Shown here: positions 26,792 to 35,952 of the stretch, piece after piece
How the letters are laid out: each line of letters begins with the position of its first letter
Position numbering within the stretch: the stretch's first letter is position 1
Source: Prosthecobacter sp.
Lineage (GTDB): Bacteria; Verrucomicrobiota; Verrucomicrobiia; Verrucomicrobiales; Verrucomicrobiaceae
Length of the DNA stretch: 47,266 nt
NCBI GenBank assembly: GCA_017853885.1
Contig: JAFMIR010000032.1
Location: 1-47,266 of the forward strand
Reading direction: 5' to 3'
The notes under the pieces: generated by a model
Told to the model about the DNA's origin: nothing
The model's database searches: none
Seen by the model: only the letters and a program-made list of their open reading frames with translations
Made by a program: the position numbers and the translations under genes

Positions 26792-28759
26792 TTAAGCCAG
26801 CGCCTTCGCCACGGCCTCGGCAGTGATGCCGAGTTCCTTGAAGACGGTATTGCCTGGGGCGCTGATACCAAAGCGATCAATGGCAATGATTTGACCTTGA
26901 GTGCCAATGTATTTCCACCAGAGCCCGGAGACGCCGGCTTCGATAGCGACGCGCTTGGAGCAGCTGGCGGGGAGGACGCTTTCACGATACTCGGCGCTCT
27001 GACGTTCAAAGCGTTCAAAGCAGGGCAGGCTCACGACGCGGACGCCGGACTTACCTTTGGCACCTTCGACAGCCCACTGCACTTCCGAGCCGGTGGCGAT
27101 GACAATGGCTTCGAGCGGCGCGGTTTCTTGCACGAGCACGTAGCCGCCTCTTAGCGTGCCTTCGCGACGCTTAGTGGCGCTGGCGTGGCCTTGATGAGGT
27201 AGGTCCTGACGGCTCAAAGCGAGCAGCGTGGGGCCATCGCTGCGGCTGAAGGCAGCAGCGAAGGCGGCGGCGGTCTCCTCGGCGTCAGCGGGGCGGATGA
27301 CGTCGAGATTTGGGATCACGCGTAGACCGCTGACGGTCTCAACCGGCTGATGCGTGGGGCCGTCTTCACCGACGCCCACGCTGTCATGAGTGAAAATATA
27401 GGTGACGGGCAGTTTCGCGAGCGCGGCAAGCCGGATGCTCGGACGGCAGTAGTCGGCGAAAACGAGGAAAGTCGCGCCACTGGCCTGGAAGATGCCATCG
27501 TAGGCGATGCCGTTGCAAATCGCACCCATGGCATGCTCACGGATGCCGAACCAGATGTTGCGACCCTTTGGATTGGCAGCGGAGTAGTCGCCACCGTCCT
27601 TGATGTAGTTCTTCGTGGAGCCAAAGAGGTCAGCACTGCCAGTGATAAGCTTTGGCGCGGCTTTGGCGAGGTGGTTGAGGATTTCTCCTCCGCTGTTACG
27701 CGTGGCGGCCTTGCCTTCGGCGGGATACTCGGGGATGACCTTGAGCAGGTCCTCGGCGCTGGCGATGCCAGCTTCGAGTTCCGCCTGAAGGGCGGGATTG
27801 GCGGCAGCCCATTGCTTGTAGATCTTGCTCCAACGCTTGTGGATGCGGCTACGCTTCGCTTTCAAATCGGCAAAGTAGCCCTTCACGTCGTCGCTGACGT
27901 GGAAAGGCGCACCTTCCGGGATGCCGAGGGCTTTCTTCGCTGCATCGACGAATTTCGCGCCACCTTCGCCATGACCTTTGGCGGTGCCGGCAACTTCAGG
28001 GATACCTTTGGCGATGAGGGTCTTCGCGATGATGATCTTCGGCTTGCCGTTGTCGGTCTTTTTCGCCTTCTGGATGGCTTTTGCGATGGCATCGAGGTCA
28101 TGGCCGTCGATCTGCACCGCATCCCAACCAAGCGCGCGCCAGAGCTTCAGCGCATCCTCGCCCTGCGTGATGTTCGCCATGGCATCGAGCGTGACGTCAT
28201 TCGAATCGTAAATGAGGATGAGGTTGTCGAGGCCGTTGTGAGCGGCAAAGGCGGCCGCCTCGCGCGCGACACCTTCTTGGAGGCAACCGTCACCGGCGAG
28301 CGCGATAACATGATGGTCAATGATCTTGTGCTCAGCGGTATTGTATTTCGCTGCGGCCATTTTGCCGCTCAGCGCGTAACCGACGGCATTGCCGACGCCT
28401 TGACCCAGTGGGCCCGTGGTGCACTCGACACCCGGCGTTTCATGGAACTCGGGATGGCCAGGCGTGATGGAATGCAGCACGCGGAATTTGCTGACATCAT
28501 CGATGCTGACCGCGTACCCGCTGAGATGCAGCCAGGAGTAAATGAACATAGAGCCGTGGCCGGCGGAAAGGATGAAGCGATCACGGTTGAGCCATTTCGG
28601 GTCGGCGGGATCGCACTGGAGGGTTTGGCCAAAGAGCACTGCGCCGATTTCTGCCGCGCCAAGCGGCAGACCGAGGTGGCCGGAGGAGCACTTATGCACC
28701 GCGTCCATGGCGAGGCCGCGGGCTTCGTTGGCGGCTTTGGAGAGGAGGGCGTTATTCAT
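26792..28759 (-). CDS. tkt: Transketolase
   Basis: Thiamine-diphosphate enzyme transferring two-carbon ketol units in the non-oxidative pentose phosphate pathway. From ATG 28759 ([15 protein letters not shown]) the product is about 655 residues, the usual full length. It has the substrate His region [13 protein letters not shown], the [11 protein letters not shown] loop, the TPP/Mg motif GDGCLQEG...[17 protein letters not shown], the activating-Glu region ([18 protein letters not shown]) and the C-terminal domain [13 protein letters not shown] start at 28801 lies in unconserved sequence. It stands alone between a terminator and a 324-bp gap. Confidence 0.96.
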   Translation of the reverse strand: MNNALLSKAANEARGLAMDAVHKCSSGHLGLPLGAAEIGAVLFGQTLQCDPADPKWLNRDRFILSAGHGSMFIYSWLHLSGYAVSIDDVSKFRVLHSITPGHPEFHETPGVECTTGPLGQGVGNAVGYALSGKMAAAKYNTAEHKIIDHHVIALAGDGCLQEGVAREAAAFAAHNGLDNLILIYDSNDVTLDAMANITQGEDALKLWRALGWDAVQIDGHDLDAIAKAIQKAKKTDNGKPKIIIAKTLIAKGIPEVAGTAKGHGEGGAKFVDAAKKALGIPEGAPFHVSDDVKGYFADLKAKRSRIHKRWSKIYKQWAAANPALQAELEAGIASAEDLLKVIPEYPAEGKAATRNSGGEILNHLAKAAPKLITGSADLFGSTKNYIKDGGDYSAANPKGRNIWFGIREHAMGAICNGIAYDGIFQASGATFLVFADYCRPSIRLAALAKLPVTYIFTHDSVGVGEDGPTHQPVETVSGLRVIPNLDVIRPADAEETAAAFAAAFSRSDGPTLLALSRQDLPHQGHASATKRREGTLRGGYVLVQETAPLEAIVIATGSEVQWAVEGAKGKSGVRVVSLPCFERFERQSAEYRESVLPASCSKRVAIEAGVSGLWWKYIGTQGQIIAIDRFGISAPGNTVFKELGITAEAVAKALA

Positions 28760-29083
28760 GAGAAGAGAGAGTATGCCTGAGAGCGTAGGGTTTGAATGCA
28801 CGCGCCAGAGTCGGCCGGGCGCGAGGACGCGTTCCTTAGCGGCGACAGGGGGCGATTCAAGGTCGAAAACTCAGCAGGGCGGAGTTGGAAGGGGCATGCC
28901 AAGTCCACTAAAACGCTGTCATGTACCGAGAGCCTCCACGCCAACTCAAAAAGCCTCGCCTGTCAGCCAGATGCTTGGAGAGATACTGAAGCAGAAAGCG
29001 GCGCTGAAAGTGTTTCATCCATAGAGTCGGATGCATCCGACACAGAAAACGAAAAGCACGGCCTGTTGAAACATTAGACCTAA
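28760..29083. other. Intergenic region upstream of tkt with a perfect 16-bp palindrome
   Basis: This gap between the metallophosphoesterase stop and the transketolase start holds no convincing gene; the ~90-residue frames in it are low-complexity and lack recognisable homology. It contains the perfect palindrome GTCGGATGCATCCGAC at 29026-29041, about 43 bp past the phosphoesterase stop. No T-tract follows on either strand, so an operator or hairpin is more likely than a standard terminator. Confidence 0.5.
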
Positions 29084-30439
29084 TCAACGCCTTGGCTTCA
29101 CTGTGTAGCTGTGCTCAACCCCCGCGTTTTCGATGTCGGCGCGGGTCACACTTGGCACGACGCTGCGCACATAGTTTACGGTGGCCTGATTCCTTTCCAC
29201 AGTAACGCGCACGTGGCCGCTGCTGCCGAGGATGACACCGCCGTAGCCGTATTCCTCCGCGCTGCGAGTGCCACCACTCGGATGGCCTGGCTGCGGCACA
29301 TCTTGGTATATGATGCCATCGAGTTCTTCTTTGACGAATAGATGGTCGTGGCCGTGAAAGACGATATTGACACCATTCTGGACGAAAAGCTGATGCAACG
29401 GCATTTCCCAGCCGGGACGGTTTCGTCGGAATCCTTCACTGCCATCACCGTTTTTGCCGCCCCATTCCATGTAAGCCGCTGTTTTGGCTCCGCCTCGCAC
29501 ATCGCGTCCCAACCCGCCAACGAGGTGATGAATGAAGACAAAACGGAGTGATGCTTTGCTGCTCGTGAGCCTTTTCGTGAGCCAGCGATACTGTGTTTCG
29601 CCGAGCGTCATATCCCATCCAGAAGCGCCACGCTTTGTGGTAGGCCAGAACGGATCTAGCGCGATGAAAAGTGCATTTCCCCACTCAAACGCGAAGTGGC
29701 TATGCTTGTCGTTCCCGTCGGTGGGGTTCGGAAAATAGGTATGACGCTGTTTGAGAGACCAATCCGACATCTCCGGGTCGCTACCTTTCTCACCATCGTG
29801 ATTGCCCAGCACCATGAAAATGGGCACGCTGTGCGCGATGCGTCCCATATAGTAGCGCTGTGCTCGGTATTGCGACTCGGAGCGCGTGTAGAAACGGCCA
29901 AATTTGTCTACCATCGTTGTGTCACCGAGATCCATCATGAAGTCGGGCTGGTCAGCGAGCATGTTGGCCAGCGTTTGCTGATAGACGCGCACATCGGTGT
30001 TGTTGTCGAGATGCGAGTCCGCCTGCATCACGAAGGAAAATGTCTCGCCGGTTTTCCGCTGCGTATGAAAACTGCGCATCACGTCTTGGATAGCTTCACC
30101 TCCCGGGCGGCGATACGTGAGGCGGTAGCGGTAGCTCGTATCGGGCTTCAAACCTCGAAGCACGATGTTTTGTGGTGCACCGGAGCTCAGTTTCACTGTG
30201 GCTGTTTTCAACCCATCGCCATACTCGATAAAGGCGTCCATCTCGTCCCACGCAAGCACACTAACCGTCACCGACTCTGCTTCAGGACGGCAAAGCCACA
30301 CGTTGAAGAGGTACGGAGGCACCACAGCCGGTTCAACCTGCCCGCCCTGACCTGCACCTTTCGGTTTCTCATCCGGCGCAGCGGCAATCAGCAGCAAGGC
30401 GAGCACGCCAAATCCAAAAGACGTGATGAGGGGTTTCAT
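29084..30439 (-). CDS. Exported purple-acid-phosphatase-like metallophosphoesterase
   Basis: Exported calcineurin-like phosphoesterase of 451 residues with signal peptide MKPLITSFGFGVLALLLIAAA. An N-terminal fibronectin-III/PAP-like domain (YRYRLTY region) precedes the metallophosphatase core, which shows ADSH (D-x-H), LGDTT, LGNHDG, FIHH and HGHDH metal-binding motifs in order. It overlaps the sulfatase stop by 4 bp (ATGA), so the two are translationally coupled. A role in releasing phosphate, possibly from sulfated or phosphorylated glycans handled by the sulfatase, is an inference from that coupling. Confidence 0.9.
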   Translation of the reverse strand: MKPLITSFGFGVLALLLIAAAPDEKPKGAGQGGQVEPAVVPPYLFNVWLCRPEAESVTVSVLAWDEMDAFIEYGDGLKTATVKLSSGAPQNIVLRGLKPDTSYRYRLTYRRPGGEAIQDVMRSFHTQRKTGETFSFVMQADSHLDNNTDVRVYQQTLANMLADQPDFMMDLGDTTMVDKFGRFYTRSESQYRAQRYYMGRIAHSVPIFMVLGNHDGEKGSDPEMSDWSLKQRHTYFPNPTDGNDKHSHFAFEWGNALFIALDPFWPTTKRGASGWDMTLGETQYRWLTKRLTSSKASLRFVFIHHLVGGLGRDVRGGAKTAAYMEWGGKNGDGSEGFRRNRPGWEMPLHQLFVQNGVNIVFHGHDHLFVKEELDGIIYQDVPQPGHPSGGTRSAEEYGYGGVILGSSGHVRVTVERNQATVNYVRSVVPSVTRADIENAGVEHSYTVKPRR

Positions 30440-31812
30440 GGCTTTTTACCTCCTTTCTTTCCACCTTTGCCGCCCCCCTTCCTCACAGGCTCTTGATTGG
30501 GATCGTAGTTCGGATTCGGTTTCGGCATTTCGGCTCCGACTTCACGCAAGTAGTCTGCGAGCTGTTTGGCGAGTGTTGAAGTAAGTTCTGGCTTGGCTGC
30601 GGCGAGGTTTTGGGTCTCGCTAATATCCTCTTCGAGGTCGAAGAGCCTATTTTCACCGGTTTCGTAGAAGTGGATGAGTTTCATGTGGCCGCTGAGGATG
30701 GCTGAATGCGGTGAGTCGCCTTGATAATGGGGAAAATGAAACACCAGCGACTCGCGGAATCGCTTCACGGGTTCGGACGATCCACTCAGCAAGTGGGTGA
30801 TGTCACCACCATCGAGTTGTTTGGGCAGCATCGCCTTCACGCCTGCCCAACGGCAGAAAGTCGGGAAGAAATCGTAGCCAACAACCCGCTGATGGCACCA
30901 CGAGCCCGACGCGATCCCGGGCCCACGAATGATCAGCGGCACGCGAATGCCTCCCTCCCAAACATCACCCTTGCCGCCATTGAGCGTGCGGCGATTCGAG
31001 CCGCCGTTGTCAGACATGTAGATAACGATGGTGGTCTTCGAAAGGCCCATCGCATCCAACTTCGCCATCAGTTCGCCCACACCACGATCGAGGTCTTCCG
31101 CGATTGCCGCGCGGCCAACTTCTTTGTCGTTTCCACCGGCAGCAAGCTTTCGGTATTTCTCGAGCAGGGCAGGAGTGGCGTTCTCAGGATAATGCAGGGC
31201 ATTGTAGCTCATTTGGATGAAGAAGGGCTTCTTAGCTGCCTGGCTCCGCTTGATGAAATCCACAGCTCTTGCCCCCATGCCAAAGATATCAACCGGGTTG
31301 GGTGGCAGATGCGGCGCAGCATCCTGATTACTCGTATCACCATCGCTTTCGTCGTAGCCATGGGCTGCGGGTCCACCGCCTGCAAGGTGCCACTTGCCAT
31401 AGTGAGCCGTCGCGTAACCGGCCGACTTTAGCATCTGCCCGATGGTGACTTCGTCATCACGAATGCTTTTGCGGTTGTCGCCTTCGATCAAGCGATGGCC
31501 CTGCTCTGCCGGCGCTGCCTTTGTCCAACCAAGTGCCGCCGGATTTCGTCCGGTTTGCAGACTGATGCGCGTCGGAGAGCACACGGGAGCCGGCGCATAA
31601 GCCGCGCTGAATCTCATGCCTTGCTGCGCGAGTCGTGCGATATTCGGCGTCTGCACAAGACTGCTTTTGGAATCTGGCATGTCCGGGTGCATCTGGCAGG
31701 AAAGCCCGCTCCAAGCCTGATCGTCCGAGAGCATGAAAAGAATGTTCGGTGGCGTGGCGGCGAACGCTGCCTGAACCAATAGAAGGCAGCAGAGGTGGCG
31801 GGAAAGTTTCAT
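30436..31812 (-). CDS. Exported family S1 (formylglycine) sulfatase
   Basis: Exported arylsulfatase-type hydrolase of about 458 residues. The ATG at 31812 is preferred over the upstream TTG and gives a signal peptide (MKLSRHLCCLLLVQAAFA). It has the metal site NILFMLSDDQ, the formylglycine motif CSPTR (C-x-P-x-R), GKWHLAGG and the MSDNGG segment. The Lys/Gly-rich C-terminus (GGGKGGKKGGKK) is unusual. It needs a formylglycine-generating enzyme encoded elsewhere. The substrate is probably a sulfated polysaccharide, as is usual for PVC bacteria, but no specificity can be read here. Confidence 0.94.
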   Translation of the reverse strand: MKLSRHLCCLLLVQAAFAATPPNILFMLSDDQAWSGLSCQMHPDMPDSKSSLVQTPNIARLAQQGMRFSAAYAPAPVCSPTRISLQTGRNPAALGWTKAAPAEQGHRLIEGDNRKSIRDDEVTIGQMLKSAGYATAHYGKWHLAGGGPAAHGYDESDGDTSNQDAAPHLPPNPVDIFGMGARAVDFIKRSQAAKKPFFIQMSYNALHYPENATPALLEKYRKLAAGGNDKEVGRAAIAEDLDRGVGELMAKLDAMGLSKTTIVIYMSDNGGSNRRTLNGGKGDVWEGGIRVPLIIRGPGIASGSWCHQRVVGYDFFPTFCRWAGVKAMLPKQLDGGDITHLLSGSSEPVKRFRESLVFHFPHYQGDSPHSAILSGHMKLIHFYETGENRLFDLEEDISETQNLAAAKPELTSTLAKQLADYLREVGAEMPKPNPNYDPNQEPVRKGGGKGGKKGGKKP

Positions 31813-31938
31813 GGTCAATGGATGAGCGTGAATCTCAACAGTATGACACCGAAACTGTCGGCGGAGCTTTATTAAACGCAGACAAGATTGTCAGGACCGC
31901 TTCAGCAATGAGTCCAAGGAGGTCTCTCGAGTGGAAGA

Positions 31939-33174
31939 TCACGCTGTCAGGCCGCTCAATGCCCGGGTGCTACTCGAGAACTTTTCAGACTCGATGCCGA
32001 GGCCTTGGAGCATGGTGACGAAAAGATTAGCGAGCGGTGTATTATTCTGCTCGTTGAAGCTGAGATGCTGTCCGTGTTTGAAGCCGCCGCCGGCGAGGAT
32101 GAGGGGGAGGTTTTGGTTACTGTGGGAATTGGCGTTGCCGAGGCAGCTTCCGTAGAGCACCTGCGTGTAGTCGAGCAACGTGCCGCCGGTTTCGGTGACG
32201 TCGCGGAAGGCTTTGAGGAGGTCGGCGAAGGCCTTCATTTGGGCTTCTTCGATCTTCTTGAGCTCGGCGATCTTGTCTGGCTCGTTGCCGTGATGCGTGA
32301 GGCCGTGGGTTTCGCTTTTCACGCCGGGCACATGCGGCACAACGCTGAAGGTGCTGAGCGAGAGCGTGACGACGCGCGTGCTATCGGTCTGCAAGGCGAG
32401 GCGGATGAGGTCAAACATGAGCTTGGAGCGTGCGATGACCTCATTCGCATCGGCGATGTCTTGGGGCTGCGGGAAGTCCACTTTGGGCTTCGGACGGTTT
32501 TCCCACTCGATGTTGCGCTGGAGGCGGTTTTCGAGCTCGCGCACGCTTTGGAAGTATTGATCGAGTCGTGCGCGGTCTTCATGAGCGCTGCTTTTTTCGA
32601 GTCGCTTGGCTTTGTCGAGGATCAAATCGAGCACGCTGCCACCGGCCTCAATGCGGCGCATGGTGGCGGCTTTTTCCTCGGGCGTGCCTGCGACAAAGAG
32701 TCGGCGGTAGAGCTTCTCGGCGCTCTTTTCGGCCGGGAGCATGACGCCTGCTCGCGAGATGGCGATGGAGTCGCCATAGTGCTCGCCTTTGCTGACGGAC
32801 ACGGCGATCGAGGGGAAGCGTGTGTCGAGCCCGAGTTTCTCGGCGGCGAGTTGATCGAGCGAGAGGCTGTTGCGGAACGTCGGTTGGCCTGGATGCGGTG
32901 CGCCACTGAGGAAGCACTGACCGGCGTGGTGATTGCCATTCACATCGGGGTGCGAGAGGCCGTGGAAGGTGGTGAAATGCGGTCGCTGATCGGCGAGGAG
33001 GTCGAGGTAGGGGCTGGAGGTTTCGCCGGCCTTCGGAAAGAAAAACTGCGGCATCATGCCCAGCGGCACATGAATGGCGAAAAGCCGCTTCGGTGGCAGT
33101 TTCTCAGCCGCACGGCCGATGGAAGGCAGAGCGAGCCAAGCGCCAGCAGCGCGGAGAAAGTGTCGGCGGTTCAT
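31939..33174 (-). CDS. DUF1552 family protein with Tat-like signal
   Basis: Exported 411-residue DUF1552 protein. Its start MNRRHFLRAAGAWLALPSIG has a twin-arginine-like signal (RRHFLR). Diagnostic segments are LFAIHVPLGMMP, HPDVNGNHHAGQCFLSGA, SLDQLAAEKLG, and LPLILAGGGFKHGQHLSF near the C-terminus. DUF1552 genes typically follow a DUF1592-type cytochrome gene in planctomycetes and verrucomicrobia, exactly as here (67-bp gap). The biochemical role is not established; an oxidoreductase partner or substrate-handling role is assumed from the linkage. Confidence 0.92.
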   Translation of the reverse strand: MNRRHFLRAAGAWLALPSIGRAAEKLPPKRLFAIHVPLGMMPQFFFPKAGETSSPYLDLLADQRPHFTTFHGLSHPDVNGNHHAGQCFLSGAPHPGQPTFRNSLSLDQLAAEKLGLDTRFPSIAVSVSKGEHYGDSIAISRAGVMLPAEKSAEKLYRRLFVAGTPEEKAATMRRIEAGGSVLDLILDKAKRLEKSSAHEDRARLDQYFQSVRELENRLQRNIEWENRPKPKVDFPQPQDIADANEVIARSKLMFDLIRLALQTDSTRVVTLSLSTFSVVPHVPGVKSETHGLTHHGNEPDKIAELKKIEEAQMKAFADLLKAFRDVTETGGTLLDYTQVLYGSCLGNANSHSNQNLPLILAGGGFKHGQHLSFNEQNNTPLANLFVTMLQGLGIESEKFSSSTRALSGLTA

Positions 33175-33241
33175 GGTTTGGAATGAGGCTGGTAAAAGGT
33201 TTGGGGTAAAAGATTCAGAAGCTGGGTTTCATTTTTTACCC

Positions 33242-35848
33242 TCAATCTTCTACCAGCTTCTGGGTGTGGAAGATTTCGCTCTCGGCCAGTGCATGAATCA
33301 GTGACCTCAGACCATAGCCGCTCTTCTTGGTGCTTTCCACGACGCGGCGGATCTCGGGGCGGTCGGCAAAGATAACTTCCGTGCCGGTGGCGTAGCGGGA
33401 GAGGTGGGCGACGAAGGCGCGAGCGAGCTTGTCGGGATCTGAGGTGAGGATGTCACGGAGTCCGCTTGGGGCGGTGAATTGGCGACCATCGGGCAACTCG
33501 CCGCTGGGATCGACTTTGGGGCCGAGCTTGTAGGTGACGCGCCAACTTGTTTTACCTTTTTCGGGTGGTTCGTCGCCCTTGCCATTCGAGCGATAGCGAT
33601 CTCGCAGGCCGCCGATGGGATCGAAGGCTTCGAGGGCGAAGCCTGCGGGGTCGATCTTGGCGTGGCAGGCAGCACAGTTGGTATCGGCGCGATGTTTGTC
33701 GAGTTGTTCGCGCACGGTGGTGGTGCCGCGGGTGTCGGGATCGACGGCGCTGATGCCGGGCGGCGGCGGTGGAGCGGGATCGTTGAGGAGGCGGTCCATC
33801 ACCCACACACCACGCTTCACGGGCGAGGTGGTGGTGCCGTTCGCTGTGAGCTTGTGGATGGCGGATTGGCCTAGGAGGCCGCCGCGCAGGCTATCGGCGG
33901 GCAGTGGCACTTTGCGGACCTCCACGCCGGTCACGCCCGCAATTCCATAGTGCTCGGCGAGGCGCTGCGTCAGCATGGCAAAGCCGGGTTTGAGCAGGTG
34001 GGTGATGGGGAGATCGTTTTGGATGAGTGCGCGCAAAAAGGCGCGTGTCTCCGCGACCATGCCTTCGTGCAGGAGGAAGCGATACTCGGGATAAAGCTGC
34101 GGATCGGGCGTGGTTTCATCGAGCCGGCTGAGTTCGAGCCACTGATTCGCAAAATCCTCGATGAAGCGTTCGCTGCGTTTGTTGGCGAGCAGACGATCCA
34201 CTTCACGATGCAGCACGTCGGGCTTGTGGAGGTCGGCGGCGAGCAGTTGGGCGTCCGGCGGGCCGTTCCAGAGCCAATACGAGAGACGCGAGGCAAGCGT
34301 GGTCGGCTTCGGCTCGATGGAGTGAAACAAAAACTCCGGCGAGGTGAGCACGGCGACATACACACGCCGCATCGCATCCTCAATGCAGTCCTTCGCGGCG
34401 ATGCGTGATTTGAGCAGCGCCACATACGGCTCGATCTCTTCGGGTGCGACCTCGCGCCGAAACGCCTTCGGCAAAAAGGTCTTGAGCAGCTTCCGTGCAT
34501 CCGCCTCGGGCTGCGTGGACTGCACGGTCTCCAGCGGCGGCTTTCGCTCCTGCGGCGTGAGATCGAAATACATGCTCGGCACATAGCCGCCGATGCTGCG
34601 CACCTCGTCACGCTGCGGCGGGATGACATCGCTCGTGGTCATGGTGGTGATCGGTAGATCGCCAAACAAGCGCTTATGACTTTCCGGCGGCCACGAAGCA
34701 TGGATCGGGCCTTCAATCTCGAACCAGTCAATCGCCACGCCGGGTCCCACATGCTTTTTCGCCCGTCCGGCAACCTGGCCGATGCGCAGGCCATTCCACG
34801 GGATCGAAACGGGATCAAAGACGATGCTCTCATGCGCATCGAGCCACTCGGTGATCTCCGCCTCGTTCGACTTCATCGACGGCGCAGTGAAGGCGCGCAG
34901 CAAGCGACCGCCTTCTTGTTGCTTGCCTTCCTCATGCGCACGCAGCACGGCGGCTTGATCAGGTCCTGGCTCCGGTTTGCCCGCGTTCCACTGAAAGCCC
35001 CACAGCGACAGCTTCATGCGATACAGGCCCGCGTAGATCGGCGACACATTCATCGCCGCTTCATAGCCCGCGAGGTTTGGATTGAGCAAACCGACCGCGC
35101 TTTCGCTTTTCGCGGCCTTCACGGCTTCGAGCTGTTTTTTGCGCTCTTCCATGTCCGGTCCCGCATCGCCCACGTAGCCTTGTTTGTCCTCAAAACCGCC
35201 GCGCACCGGCAACGCGGGATCAGGTTGCTTGTCCTTCAACAGCACGAACTGCCCCTGCACGAGGTTTCCGCCGAACTTGAAGAGTCCCGCCGGATAGATG
35301 CGCTTCTTGAACACTCGCGGCGGCGTGCTGCGCGTGGCAATCGCCGCATCCAGGGCCTTCTCGACCGCCTCTTCATACGCTACAAGATGCGCGGGCGAGA
35401 TGTCGAGAGCGCCCGCGATCTTGTCATAGCCCGCCACACGACCATCCGCAGGCAACAGGCCGATCACATCGAGTCTCGGCAATGCGAGCAGATCCTGCAG
35501 CGTGTTTTGAAACTCGACTCGCGTCATGCGTCGCAACCGGATGCGACCGCCCGGTGCCGGTGCGGTCATCGCCATCAGCTTCGCGTCCAGTTCCTTCACA
35601 AACGTTGCCTTCTCCGCCTCCGTGGGCTGCTTTTTCTTCTTCGGCGGCATCTCACCACGCTCCACCGCATCGTGGACCTTGATGAGCAGGTCCACATGCG
35701 GCGCGTCCATCGTCAGCGCCGTCAAATCGAGGTCACCCTTCTTCGTTTCGGCGTCGTGGCAGTCGTAGCAATGCTGCTCCAAAAAGGCCGTCGGAGGAGC
35801 GGCGAGCAGAGAGGTGCTAAGAAGACAGGCGAGGAGGTGGCGAAGCAT
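33242..35848 (-). CDS. PVC-type cytochrome protein (DUF1587/1592/1588/1585)
   Basis: Exported protein of about 868 residues from ATG 35848 (signal peptide MLRHLLACLLSTSLLA). The N-terminal planctomycete-cytochrome domain has a CYDCH heme motif and the MPPKKKKQP Met region. DUF1587 follows (RLRRMTRVEFQNTLQDLLAL), then DUF1595/DUF1592 (PEFLFHSIE, RLSYWLWNGPPDAQL, NQWLELSRLD), DUF1588 (GLLGQSAIHKLTANGTTTSP, RGVWVMDRLLNDPAPPPPP) and DUF1585 near the end. A second CAACH motif lies before KIDPAGFALEAFDPIGG. Such proteins are thought to serve periplasmic electron transfer or polysaccharide oxidation; the exact substrate is unknown. It is paired with the DUF1552 gene. Confidence 0.93.
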   Translation of the reverse strand: MLRHLLACLLSTSLLAAPPTAFLEQHCYDCHDAETKKGDLDLTALTMDAPHVDLLIKVHDAVERGEMPPKKKKQPTEAEKATFVKELDAKLMAMTAPAPGGRIRLRRMTRVEFQNTLQDLLALPRLDVIGLLPADGRVAGYDKIAGALDISPAHLVAYEEAVEKALDAAIATRSTPPRVFKKRIYPAGLFKFGGNLVQGQFVLLKDKQPDPALPVRGGFEDKQGYVGDAGPDMEERKKQLEAVKAAKSESAVGLLNPNLAGYEAAMNVSPIYAGLYRMKLSLWGFQWNAGKPEPGPDQAAVLRAHEEGKQQEGGRLLRAFTAPSMKSNEAEITEWLDAHESIVFDPVSIPWNGLRIGQVAGRAKKHVGPGVAIDWFEIEGPIHASWPPESHKRLFGDLPITTMTTSDVIPPQRDEVRSIGGYVPSMYFDLTPQERKPPLETVQSTQPEADARKLLKTFLPKAFRREVAPEEIEPYVALLKSRIAAKDCIEDAMRRVYVAVLTSPEFLFHSIEPKPTTLASRLSYWLWNGPPDAQLLAADLHKPDVLHREVDRLLANKRSERFIEDFANQWLELSRLDETTPDPQLYPEYRFLLHEGMVAETRAFLRALIQNDLPITHLLKPGFAMLTQRLAEHYGIAGVTGVEVRKVPLPADSLRGGLLGQSAIHKLTANGTTTSPVKRGVWVMDRLLNDPAPPPPPGISAVDPDTRGTTTVREQLDKHRADTNCAACHAKIDPAGFALEAFDPIGGLRDRYRSNGKGDEPPEKGKTSWRVTYKLGPKVDPSGELPDGRQFTAPSGLRDILTSDPDKLARAFVAHLSRYATGTEVIFADRPEIRRVVESTKKSGYGLRSLIHALAESEIFHTQKLVED

Positions 35849-35952
35849 GAATCGATCAGGTTTCTTCACTACGTCGTAAGGGGGCTCAACTCGACATCAA
35901 CGAACAGCCGTCATCACAGATTCACGACTGTTTGACCTAGAGCTCCCGCTTC

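Noticed and set aside
27350..28780. 476-residue plus-strand open frame
   Set aside because: Antisense shadow of transketolase with no recognisable motif.
32005..33186. 393-residue plus-strand frame
   Set aside because: Antisense shadow of the DUF1552 gene.
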